64,000 nt of DNA from Helicobacter pylori_CU (GTDB taxonomy: Bacteria > Campylobacterota > Campylobacteria > Campylobacterales > Helicobacteraceae): positions 1 through 64,000 of the forward strand of contig NC_017733.1 in assembly GCF_000259235.1 (NCBI RefSeq), in the 5' to 3' direction. The notes beneath the pieces were generated by a model, which saw only the letters and a list, made by a program, of their open reading frames with translations, was not told the DNA's origin and searched no databases. The translations under genes and the position numbers were made by a program. This document shows positions 53,503 to 61,732 of the stretch, piece by piece. Each line of letters opens with the position of its first letter. Positions within the stretch are counted from its first letter, which is position 1.

Positions 53503-56500
53503 TTATTTTTCAGCACAGCATGACTTGTGGCAAGTGGGTTGCCTTAAAACCCTTGATCCTAAATTCCCGTAACGATGATAAGAAATACTAACCGATCGCT
53601 CTAAGTGGTAATACAGCAATTCAAAACGCCCGTTCAAGCAGGGTTTAGTCGTGGCTAAAACCATCCCTAAAGCGCTCGCTTGTTCGTGCAATAAATCCAA
53701 ATCGCTTTTTAAATAACGGATACGATTGAAAGCATGCAATTTTTCGCTAAATTTTTGCAAGCTTTCATAAACGATAGGGGCGTTTGCTCGGAGCGTTTTT
53801 AAGCATTCTAAAAAAAAGGTTAAATCCTTGTTCGTTCGTTCGTTTTCTATGCTGAGCGTTAAAGGGATTTGAGAAACTAAACACGCTAAAGCCACGCCCA
53901 ACATGTCGCTTAAGGTGTCCTTTTCGGTGATGCGATAGCCCACGCTTTTAACTTTAATGTAGGAAAAAAGGTTGTCTTCGCCTCTGATTTTGACATAGTC
54001 TTTAGCTTGGCTGAATTCATGTTTATAATGATAAGTGTAGCTCTTTGCCATAAAAATCGCGCGCTTCAACTCATGCGTGTGTTCGTCATAGCCTTTTTGA
54101 GTCAAGTTTTCTAAAGCTTCGCTTAAGGGGTTTTTTAAGGCGTTTTCATCTTCTTCTTCTTGATGGATATTCACAAATTGCGTGATATAGTTGAAAATGC
54201 CCACCTTCCTCCCAAACCCCACAGCGGATTTTTTAATCCCCCCAAAAGGTTGGCGCAAAACGATCGCTCCTGTGGTGGGTTTGTTGATATAGATATTACC
54301 GGCTTCAATGCGTTCTAAGTAATACTCCCACTCCCTTTCGTCCAAAGACTCTAACGCGCTAGTCAGCCCGTAACCGGTAGAATTGACTATTTCTATCGCC
54401 TCGTCTAAATCTTGCGCCTTCATCACGGATAAAATAGGGGTAAAAAGCTCAGTTTGGTGCGTGAAATCGCCTTTTTTGGTGCCGTATTTGATGCTTGGTT
54501 TCATCAAATAGGGGTTATCATCAACAAAGCTTGCTGGGATTTCGTAATTTTCATAGCTTTTCAATTCATCTATGGCTTTGATGACCTTTTCATTAGGCTT
54601 GTCCGCTAGAGTGCCGATTTTGTTTTTGAAATCAAAAGGATCGCCCACGCTAAGGCTTAGAGTCGCGTCTATCAAAGTTTTTTTGAAATTCTCATCTTCA
54701 TAGACTTCTTTTTCTAACACTAAAAGCGAAGTGGCGGAGCATTTTTGCCCCGAATTGCTAAAGGCTGAATGGATAACGTTCTTAATCGCCTGGTCTCTGT
54801 CTGCCATTTTGCTCACAATGGTGGCGTTTTTACCGCCCGTTTCAGCGCTCAAGGCTAAAGTGGGGTTAGCTTTTAACATTTTATAAGCGGTGTCTTCGCC
54901 CCCGGTTAAAATGGCAAATTGGATGCTTTCATCTTTTAAAAGGTGTTCGCTAATATCGCTCCCTTTAGAGGGCAAGTAAATGAGCGCATCTCTTGGCACG
55001 CCCGCATCCCAAAAGCACTCACAAAGCTTATAGCCGGTCACGCTAGACAAACTTGAGGGCTTGTAAATCACCCGATTGCCAGCGGCTAGAGGGGCAGCGA
55101 TAGTGCCTACAGAAATGCCCACAGGGAAATTCCATGGAGCGATGACCACACCCACGCCTTTAGGGGTGAATTTCGTTTTTGGGTTTTGCTCTTGTAATAC
55201 CCTTAAGCTGTAAGGGTAAAACTCTAAAAAGTCAATGGCTTCGCTCACTTCAGCGTCCGTTTCAGCGAAAGTCTTACCCACTTCTAAAGCCGAAATCCCT
55301 ACTAAATCGCCTCTTCTTTCTCTAAAAATCTGGGCGGTTTGACTCAATAAGGCATGGATTTCTGTAAAGCTTTTTTGACTGAAATGACTCTTATCGCTTT
55401 TAGCCACTTCTAGGGCTTTTAAAATCGCTTCCTTATCCGCTAAATGCACGCTGGCGATTTTTTTATGATGGATTTTATCAAAGACTTCTAAAGGGGTTAA
55501 ATTAGGATCTTCAAACCTCCCATCTATTTCTGGGTAAAGCTCTAAAATAGGAGCGTTATGCATTTTCTCGCGCACTTTTTTAGCCCATTCTCGGTTGGCT
55601 TTTAAGATAAAATCGGTATCGCTTTCGTTTTTAAAGGAGTGGTTTGGGTAGGTGGTATGCCCGGTTTGTTTGGCGTTCCTATCTTGAGTTCTGTGGGTGG
55701 CGTTGTCTAAAGTAGCGATCCCTTTAAGGCTGTTTAAAAAGCGTTGTTCTTGGTCTTTCCATTCGCTCGTGCCTACTTTGAGGTTAAAGAAAGCTTTCAT
55801 GAAATTATCGCTTGAGGTGTTTTCATCTAGCCTCCTCACCAAGTAAGCGATCGCATTGTTGAAATGCGCTTCATCGCACACCGGCGCATAAAGAATGAGT
55901 TTGTGCATCTCTTTTAGTTCCTGGCTCGCTTGCAAGCTCATGCCCTCTAGCATTTCAAAGCTAAAATGCTCCAACACAATAGGGTCGTTAAGGGCATGGA
56001 TGCGCGTATAAACGTAAGCGATTTCAAAAATATTATGGCTCGCTGCACCAATATGAATGTATTTATAATTATCGCCCTCTAAAACAAAATCCAGCATTTT
56101 ATTGTAATTAGAGTCGGTGTCTTGTTTGTTGGAAAACGTGGGTAACGCCCAGTCTTTCACGGAAGCGATCGTCTCTTCGCTTTCCATGTTCGCTCCCTTA
56201 ACAAAGCGGATTTTAATGGGTTTCAACCCTTTTAAAACCCTTTCTTTAGAAAAAGCATGCAGTTTTTTCAAATATTCATAAGAATCAGGGATATAAGCTT
56301 GCAACACAATACCGGCGTTCAAATCAAATTTGGCGATAGACTCCATAAAAGACTCCACTGTTAGCTCTAAATCCCTGAATTCTTCCATATCCAAGTTGAT
56401 GAATTTAGGCATGCCTTGCTTTTTTTCTTCTTCTAAAGCTAAAGCATAAAGAGCGTCTAAGCGTTTGACAATCTCTTTTTTAGAGTATTCAAAATCAAGG

Positions 56501-57060
56501 ATATTGATTTGAGAAAAAATCGTCGTGATTTTAATGGAAATGTATTGGATGTAGTTGGATTTTAAGGCTTGAGAGTATTTTTCAAAACGCGCATTAGCTT
56601 CTTCTTCGCCTAAAACCTCTTCGCCAATAAAATTCACGTTCAAAATGATTTTTTCATTTTTTCTTTTTAAAATCCGCTCTTTCAATTGGCTCTCTTCTTG
56701 ATCCAAGACCATCGCTTTCGTGTCGCTTCTGATTTTATTGACAAAGAAAGGCACGCTCATATCAGGGAGCATTTTCCCAAAGCTCAAAAACCCCATTAAA
56801 AGCAATTTTTCAAACGGAGAAAAAATCTCACGGCTTTTGTATTTGTCTAAAACATGCTCAATCATTTCAAAGCGGGCTTTATTATCCAAACACCTAAAAC
56901 TCCGATCCATAAGCTCTATGAGCATGACTTTGTTTTCAGGGTTGTTTAAAAGCTTTTGCATTTTAAAATGGAACGCTTTTTCTTGATCGCTCAAATGACT
57001 ACTGATACTATCTTGCAGTTTTTTAGCTAATTCTAATGAATCGTCAATGATTTTTTGCAT
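53503..57060 (-). CDS. putA: Bifunctional proline dehydrogenase / P5C dehydrogenase PutA
   Basis: PutA oxidises proline to glutamate in two steps: an FAD-dependent proline dehydrogenase (about residues 100-440) and an NAD-dependent P5C dehydrogenase (about 500-1000). The second domain shows A-P-W-N-F-P near 630, A-E-T-G-G-K-N-A with the general-base Glu near 737, and G-Q-K-C-S-A with the catalytic Cys near 770. The 1185-residue length has no N-terminal DNA-binding domain of the E. coli type. The C-terminus ends with a Cys-rich C-H-K-S-C-C-A-E-K. It is the first gene of putA-putP. Confidence 0.95.
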   Translation of the reverse strand: MQKIIDDSLELAKKLQDSISSHLSDQEKAFHFKMQKLLNNPENKVMLIELMDRSFRCLDNKARFEMIEHVLDKYKSREIFSPFEKLLLMGFLSFGKMLPDMSVPFFVNKIRSDTKAMVLDQEESQLKERILKRKNEKIILNVNFIGEEVLGEEEANARFEKYSQALKSNYIQYISIKITTIFSQINILDFEYSKKEIVKRLDALYALALEEEKKQGMPKFINLDMEEFRDLELTVESFMESIAKFDLNAGIVLQAYIPDSYEYLKKLHAFSKERVLKGLKPIKIRFVKGANMESEETIASVKDWALPTFSNKQDTDSNYNKMLDFVLEGDNYKYIHIGAASHNIFEIAYVYTRIHALNDPIVLEHFSFEMLEGMSLQASQELKEMHKLILYAPVCDEAHFNNAIAYLVRRLDENTSSDNFMKAFFNLKVGTSEWKDQEQRFLNSLKGIATLDNATHRTQDRNAKQTGHTTYPNHSFKNESDTDFILKANREWAKKVREKMHNAPILELYPEIDGRFEDPNLTPLEVFDKIHHKKIASVHLADKEAILKALEVAKSDKSHFSQKSFTEIHALLSQTAQIFRERRGDLVGISALEVGKTFAETDAEVSEAIDFLEFYPYSLRVLQEQNPKTKFTPKGVGVVIAPWNFPVGISVGTIAAPLAAGNRVIYKPSSLSSVTGYKLCECFWDAGVPRDALIYLPSKGSDISEHLLKDESIQFAILTGGEDTAYKMLKANPTLALSAETGGKNATIVSKMADRDQAIKNVIHSAFSNSGQKCSATSLLVLEKEVYEDENFKKTLIDATLSLSVGDPFDFKNKIGTLADKPNEKVIKAIDELKSYENYEIPASFVDDNPYLMKPSIKYGTKKGDFTHQTELFTPILSVMKAQDLDEAIEIVNSTGYGLTSALESLDEREWEYYLERIEAGNIYINKPTTGAIVLRQPFGGIKKSAVGFGRKVGIFNYITQFVNIHQEEEDENALKNPLSEALENLTQKGYDEHTHELKRAIFMAKSYTYHYKHEFSQAKDYVKIRGEDNLFSYIKVKSVGYRITEKDTLSDMLGVALACLVSQIPLTLSIENERTNKDLTFFLECLKTLRANAPIVYESLQKFSEKLHAFNRIRYLKSDLDLLHEQASALGMVLATTKPCLNGRFELLYYHLERSVSISYHRYGNLGSRVLRQPTCHKSCCAEK

Positions 57061-57091
57061 GAGCTTACCTTTTATTTAAGAATTTGGCTTG

Positions 57092-57097
57092 ATTGTA
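57092..57097 (-). promoter_or_regulatory. -10 element for putA-putP
   Basis: TACAAT on the minus strand, preceded by an AACATGC stretch, 32 bases before the putA ATG. No clear -35 box. Confidence 0.55.
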
Positions 57098-57388
57098 GCA
57101 TGTTTTAAGCGGGTTTTTTAAGCGGTCATTTTTAATAATGCTTTTTAATTTGTGATTGTTTTCATACTAAATGAATTTAATTATTAAAATTGATTTTTTT
57201 AAAAGTGGTAATTATTTACCGCTTAAGACAAAAATTAGAGGAATTTTTTATCGTTTAAAAAGTTCATTTACTTTTCGTTTAAAAATAAATTTTATCATTT
57301 TCGCCGTGTAATTTAAAAGCTTCAAACCAATGAAACGATTTTAAATTAAACGGATTTATAAGAAATTTTACAAAACAAAGGATATAAA
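57098..57388. other. AT-rich divergent intergenic region
   Basis: About 290 bases between the putA promoter and the small lipoprotein gene, very AT-rich. It must hold the promoter of the lipoprotein gene; an AAAGGA ribosome binding site precedes its ATG. Nothing else is seen. Confidence 0.6.
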
Positions 57389-57598
57389 ATGAAAACAATT
57401 AAAAATGGCATTATGATTGGCACACTCGGTGCATTGTTATTGAGCGGTTGTTCTAGCTTTGATACTCAGCGTTTCGCTTGTCTCCCTAAAGACCATTCTT
57501 CAAAAGACGCTTCTACCAAAAAAGAAGTGCAATACACGCCTAAGGGCTTTTTTGACCCTTATTCTTCTAATTTAAACCATTGGGATTCTACATTCTAG
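57389..57598 (+). CDS. Small lipoprotein (HP0057 position)
   Basis: A 69-residue lipoprotein: hydrophobic signal with lipobox L-L-S-G-C near residues 17-21, then a short tail with a Cys30 and many charged residues. An AAAGGA ribosome binding site precedes the ATG. No function is recognised. It lies just ahead of the type VII-like locus but is separated by 115 bases, so it may be independent. Confidence 0.78.
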   Translation: MKTIKNGIMIGTLGALLLSGCSSFDTQRFACLPKDHSSKDASTKKEVQYTPKGFFDPYSSNLNHWDSTF

Positions 57599-57713
57599 GG
57601 GTTTATAAAGAGGGGGCGAAAGAGGGGGGATAATAAAGCTCATTTTAAGTTTTCTCAAATTACAATAACAACCTTTTTAACACTGACATAAGTATAAAAA
57701 AGGAGATATTCTT

Positions 57714-58444
57714 ATGAGTGACGCTCATATTGTAGAAAATACGAATAATGAGGAAATAGAAAAACCAAATATTTCAAATCCCACCGCTTCCACCCCCCCC
57801 CCAATAATGAAGAGCTTTTAAAACTTGTTGGAGATCTTGCAGATCGCCTTAAAAAATTAGAAGATCTTAAATTAGAAGACTTTGAACCCCTTGGAAAACT
57901 CTCTCATTTTATAGGCTCTTTCTTTTCATTTGGAAAATCCCCTAACGACACCCAAGAAAACCCAAAAGACGCTCAAAAATCCACCAGTTTCCACGAGAAA
58001 TGCACCAAGCCGACTGAAACCACCGAGCTGAATAACAAGATCGCCGGGTTATCCGCAGAAAAAGAAAGGCTAGAAAGAGAAAATAAAAACCTAACCAATC
58101 AGCTTAACGCATCACAAAAGCAAGTGCAAGCGTTAGAACAATCTCAGCAAGCTTTAAAAAATGAAAAAGCCGAACTATCAAAAGATAAAGAAAATCTAAC
58201 TAAAGAAAAAGCCGAGCTAACTGAAAAAAATCAAAATCTAGCCACAGAAAGAGAAATTCTAAACGATGAGCTTATCGCATCGCACCAAGAAAAAAGCGAC
58301 CTAGACTTACACAACAGGCGTTTAGCGAGTGCAAACCAGGATCTCAAACGCCAAAACCGAAAATTAGAAGAAGAGAACATCGCCCTCAAAGAGAGGGTTG
58401 ATGGCTTGAAAGAGCAACTCTCAAAACAACAAAAACCACAATAA
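57714..58444 (+). CDS. Phase-variable coiled-coil protein, OFF here (HP0058 position)
   Basis: The ATG at 57714 follows an AAGGAG ribosome binding site. Translation runs through a C10 tract at 57793-57802 and stops after 35 codons at 57821. The downstream frame is open from 57803 to 58444 and is two bases out of register; C11 or C8 would restore a protein of about 243 residues. The downstream part holds a charged region, then a long heptad-like coiled coil (E/K/L-rich, about 58020-58440). It stands at the head of the Hsp70/WXG100-like locus, so its switching could set the state of that system. A GTG start at 58124 could make only the coiled-coil tail. Confidence 0.85.
57793..57802 (+). repeat. 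C10 homopolymer phase-variation tract
   Basis: Ten consecutive C inside the coding region at 57714-58444. With ten the frame is closed; eleven or eight would open it. Confidence 0.93.
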
Positions 58445-58454
58445 AGGAAATATC

Positions 58455-58820
58455 ATGGTAAACCACTTACAAAGTTTAAGACTGCCTCTTGGCCACCCCT
58501 TAGTAGAGGAATTGTGCAAGCTGTCTTTAAAGGATGGAGTCAAATTCAATGAAAAAAGTAAAGTCAGTTACAAAGAAGAAGTGTCAAAAGAAGATCGAAC
58601 TAAGTTTGAACAAGTGCTGCGGGTGCTTCATGCGATCGTCAATAATGAGACTTCTTTAAGGTATCTTTCTGATGAAAATCAAAAATTCCTAGAGGATTTA
58701 GTGCAAGCTAAAAAGATCACTAATGAGAAAATAGAAAAAACCTTAGAGATCGTTTCTACTAGCGATGTGGATGTGGATTTTGAAAAATTTAAAGATTTGA
58801 TGTTTAAGGTGATAGTGTAG
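58455..58820 (+). CDS. N-terminal fragment or separate small protein before the Hsp70-like gene (HP0059 position)
   Basis: A 121-residue soluble protein with an AAAGGA ribosome binding site before the ATG. It ends K-D-L-M-F-K-V-I-V at a TAG that sits inside the beginning of another open frame. That other frame (58808-59206) continues into an Hsp70-like domain but has no start codon of its own before a TTG at 58853. One added base near 58810 would join the two as F-K-V-D-S-V-A-V-G-L. I therefore think this is the N-terminus of one larger protein of about 808 residues; a separate gene remains possible. Confidence 0.6.
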   Translation: MVNHLQSLRLPLGHPLVEELCKLSLKDGVKFNEKSKVSYKEEVSKEDRTKFEQVLRVLHAIVNNETSLRYLSDENQKFLEDLVQAKKITNEKIEKTLEIVSTSDVDVDFEKFKDLMFKVIV

Positions 58821-59206
58821 CGGTAGGCCTTAAGAGCTATAGCCAAAGCCAATTGCTTGATTTAAACGGAGGGCATTGGGATTTAGAGGTGCCTAGCGCG
58901 TCTAAAGAAAGCGTAACCTTTAGGTTTGATAATTTACCTAAAGATAATAAAGACAAAGAAATGAACTTCTATGCGCACTCAAGTTTGAAGGATTTAAACA
59001 AGGGCGTTGTCGCTATTGACTTTGGGACTAAAAGCACGACTGCAGCCTATATGGATAATAACGGAGAATACCGCTTGCTCTCTATTGGCGAGCTAGTAGA
59101 TGACGCAAGCCTGACAAAGTTTGAAAACCCCACGATCGTAGAGTTTAGGCACAAAGAAAACTTTCTTAACGCTTATAACGCGCTAGATCACCGCCCTTTC
59201 ACATAA
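58808..59206 (+). pseudogene. Hsp70-like ATPase, middle fragment between a frameshift and a stop codon
   Basis: Open frame without a credible start. It contains V-A-I-D-F-G-T-K-S-T-T-A-A, the phosphate-1 motif of the actin/Hsp70 ATPase fold, followed by beta strands of the same lobe. It ends at TAA 59204-59206 after R-P-F-T, but the same frame continues directly as K-N-D-I-A-V-A-H-E-A, so the TAA looks like a nonsense change (a single-base change from CAA or AAA would do). Upstream it appears shifted by one base relative to the previous gene. Confidence 0.7.
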
Positions 59207-59221
59207 AAGAACGATATAGCA

Positions 59222-60880
59222 GTGGCGCATGAAGCCCAAAAGAACGCTGAAGGCGTTAAAGGGAATGATTTGTATCGGTTTTTTTCTAAATTGAAGCAAT
59301 GGGCTGGAGCGGATGAAAAGCAGAATTTTAGGGATTGTGAAAAGGATTTTTCTTTAGAAAGCTTCACTAATTGCACGGATTTTAACCCTATAGAAATCTA
59401 CGCTTACTGCATCGGCCGCTGCATCAACAACATGCACAATGGCGTGTTTTTGAAATACTTTTTATCCTACCCCATCAAGTATGAAAAGCATCAGGCTGAA
59501 AAAATCAGAGAGAGTTTTGAAAGAAGCTTGAAAAAATCCTTACCCCGGCATGTTTTTGACGATGAAAAAACGGCTAAAACTTTCAAAGTGGAATTGAGAG
59601 CGAGCGAGCCTTGCGCGTATGCCATTAGCGCTTTGAAAAGCTATGGGTTTTTTAAATCAGAGAAGTTAGACAAGCCGGTTTATTACGGGGTGTTTGATTT
59701 TGGGGGCGGGACGACGGATTTTGACTTTGGCAAATGGGAAAAAAGTGCTAACCCCAAATTCCTTTACAAAATGACGCATTTTAGCAGTGGAGGGGATAAA
59801 TATTTAGGCGGTGAGAATTTATTGGAATTGTTGGCTTTTGAAGCGTATGGCCAAAATTTTCAAACGCTAAAAGCAAAAGACATTGTCATCGCTAAGCCCA
59901 ACTATGACAGGATCGATACGCAACGCTTTGGATCGTTTATGCAAAACTCCAGTGGAGCGTGCTTGAATTTGCAAACGATCGCTTCTACATTACGCCCTTT
60001 TTTAGAAAATTTAGACGCCAATATTATAGAAGCGATAGAAGAAAATGAAGAGTTTAGCATAAAGGATTTTGAAAAGGATTTTAAAGCCATGCTGTTTGAT
60101 AGGAATGGGGTAGAAGCAGAATGCAATCTCCAAGTTGATTGCAAAGAGCTTTTAAGCCTTTTAAAAGGCAAGATAGACGAAGGCGTTGCCAACTTCTTTG
60201 CCGGATTTTCTAAAGTGATGGCTGAAAACATTGACGATCAGTGTCGGGCGTTTCATATTTTCTTAGGAGGGAATGCGAGCCGTTCAGTGTTAGTCAAACA
60301 AGCGTTTGAAAACGCCAAAGAAAAGCAGCTCAAAGATTACCAGCAAAAGACTTCTAAAAATGATTTTAAATTCATCATTTATGAGCCGCTAGGCACAGAA
60401 GCCTCAGACAAACAGATTTTAGAGCTTACAGGAGAAGACGTTTCTAACACGCCCGCTTATTTGAAGCCCACTTGCAAAACCGGGGTGGCTTTTGGGCTTT
60501 TAGAAAGCAGGGACAAGCCTAAAGGGATTGAAATGCCCTCTATAAGCTCCAATCCTGTGTTTAAATACGATTTAGGCATTGAGATAGGGGGGAAATTCCA
60601 CGCTAAAATCCACAGGGATTCTTTAAAACCTAATGAATACCAGATTTTCCAAACTAAAGAGGAATGGGGAGGCTTTGATGAGCTAGAGATACGCTACAGC
60701 GACAAAGCCCTAGCCAACACCAACACTCTGGACATTAAAGATACGCAAATGATTTCCATAGCACTAGAAGAGCATGAAGAAATGGATGCGAAGGTGTGTT
60801 GCGTGGATTCCCAAAGCATTAAAGTGGGGCTGTTTAAAGACGACCAACTAATCTATGAAAGCGAGGTAGAAAAATTATGA
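59222..60880 (+). pseudogene. Hsp70-like ATPase, C-terminal fragment (HP0060 position)
   Basis: A 552-residue frame from a GTG, in the same frame as the preceding fragment across one TAA. It carries the phosphate-2 motif G-V-F-D-F-G-G-G-T-T-D-F near residue 160 and the adenosine motif I-F-L-G-G-N-A-S-R near 343, both diagnostic of Hsp70/actin ATPases. The substrate-binding domain of DnaK is not recognisable; the tail is beta-rich and different. Without the N-terminal phosphate-1 lobe this fragment could not form a whole ATPase. It overlaps the next gene by four bases, as in an operon. Confidence 0.72.
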
Positions 60881-61446
60881 TGATTAAGAACGCTTACGCG
60901 TTTGTCGTGATTGAAAAAAGTATTATGGTGTTTAAATGCACCAAAGATGAGAGGCTAATCCCTATCACTGAAGGCTTTGCGCCTTTAAAAGAGGGCTTTT
61001 TGAAAAATTTTAAAGAGCGTTGCAATGTGGATTTTTTAGAAAATTTAGACCTTTTGTTTTTGTATGACTACCAGTTTTCAAGCGAGGTTTTTTCCTTGTG
61101 TAAGGATTTGAAAAATTCCATTTGGGACAGGAAGCTTGTGGTAGTGCTAGTGGAGGCTTTGGAGGGTTTTAAGGGTTTGAATTTGTCTCTTAAAGTAGAA
61201 GACAGGCATTCTAACAGCTTGGGTAATGGCGTTCAAAAATTGCTCACCAACGCTGATTTAGGGAGCACCCACAAAGCAATCGTGATAGACAGCATGAAAA
61301 CATACCACCAAAGCCAGCAAGAAAAATACAAAAGAGAAAGAGGCGAAACGCTAGAGATTCGCCCCACAACACCCCCTAGCTATGGGGGTGGGAGCATTAG
61401 AATCAGCGGCGATAAAAAGCCTGATTCTAATGAAGAAAATTTTTAA
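60877..61446 (+). CDS. Unrecognised protein in the type VII-like locus (HP0061 position)
   Basis: A 189-residue soluble protein starting with two ATG codons in the stop of the Hsp70-like gene (ATGATG; TGA overlap). Residues 1-150 alternate strands and helices without a known motif. The tail from about residue 145 is hydrophilic with a short P-P-S-Y-G-G-G-S segment and looks disordered. Function is unknown. Tight spacing on both sides ties it to the Hsp70-like and WXG100-like genes. Confidence 0.75.
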   Translation: MMIKNAYAFVVIEKSIMVFKCTKDERLIPITEGFAPLKEGFLKNFKERCNVDFLENLDLLFLYDYQFSSEVFSLCKDLKNSIWDRKLVVVLVEALEGFKGLNLSLKVEDRHSNSLGNGVQKLLTNADLGSTHKAIVIDSMKTYHQSQQEKYKRERGETLEIRPTTPPSYGGGSIRISGDKKPDSNEENF

Positions 61447-61461
61447 AAGAAAGGACAACCG

Positions 61462-61722
61462 ATGAGCAGAGTGCAAATGGATACCGAAGAGGTCAGGGAA
61501 TTTGTATGGCATTTAGAACGCTTTAAAGAGTTACTAAGAGAGGAAGTGAATAGCTTGAGTAATCATTTCCATAATTTAGAATCATGGCAAGACGCTAGGA
61601 GGGATAAATTTAGCGAGGTGGTGGATAACTTGAAAGGCACTTTCAATGAATTTGATGAGGCCGCGCAAGAGCAAATCGCATGGCTTAAAGAGAGGATTAG
61701 GGTTTTAGAGCAAGATTATTAA
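61462..61722 (+). CDS. WXG100/ESAT-6-like helical hairpin protein (HP0062 position)
   Basis: An 86-residue, fully helical protein: two helices of about 35 residues joined by a turn with a tryptophan (E-S-W-Q-D at about 40-44), the place where WXG100 proteins have W-x-G. From memory, a crystal structure of the H. pylori HP0062 protein showed this hairpin as a dimer like ESAT-6. An AAAGGA ribosome binding site precedes the ATG. Its start shares the pattern D-T-E-E-V-x-x-x-V with the next protein. Such proteins are substrates or partners of type VII secretion. Confidence 0.85.
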   Translation: MSRVQMDTEEVREFVWHLERFKELLREEVNSLSNHFHNLESWQDARRDKFSEVVDNLKGTFNEFDEAAQEQIAWLKERIRVLEQDY

Positions 61723-61732
61723 GGGGTGGTTT

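Noticed and set aside
58124..58444. A separate 106-residue gene from the GTG
   Set aside because: It is the in-frame tail of the phase-variable gene; the upstream frame is open from 57803, so a separate gene is less likely.
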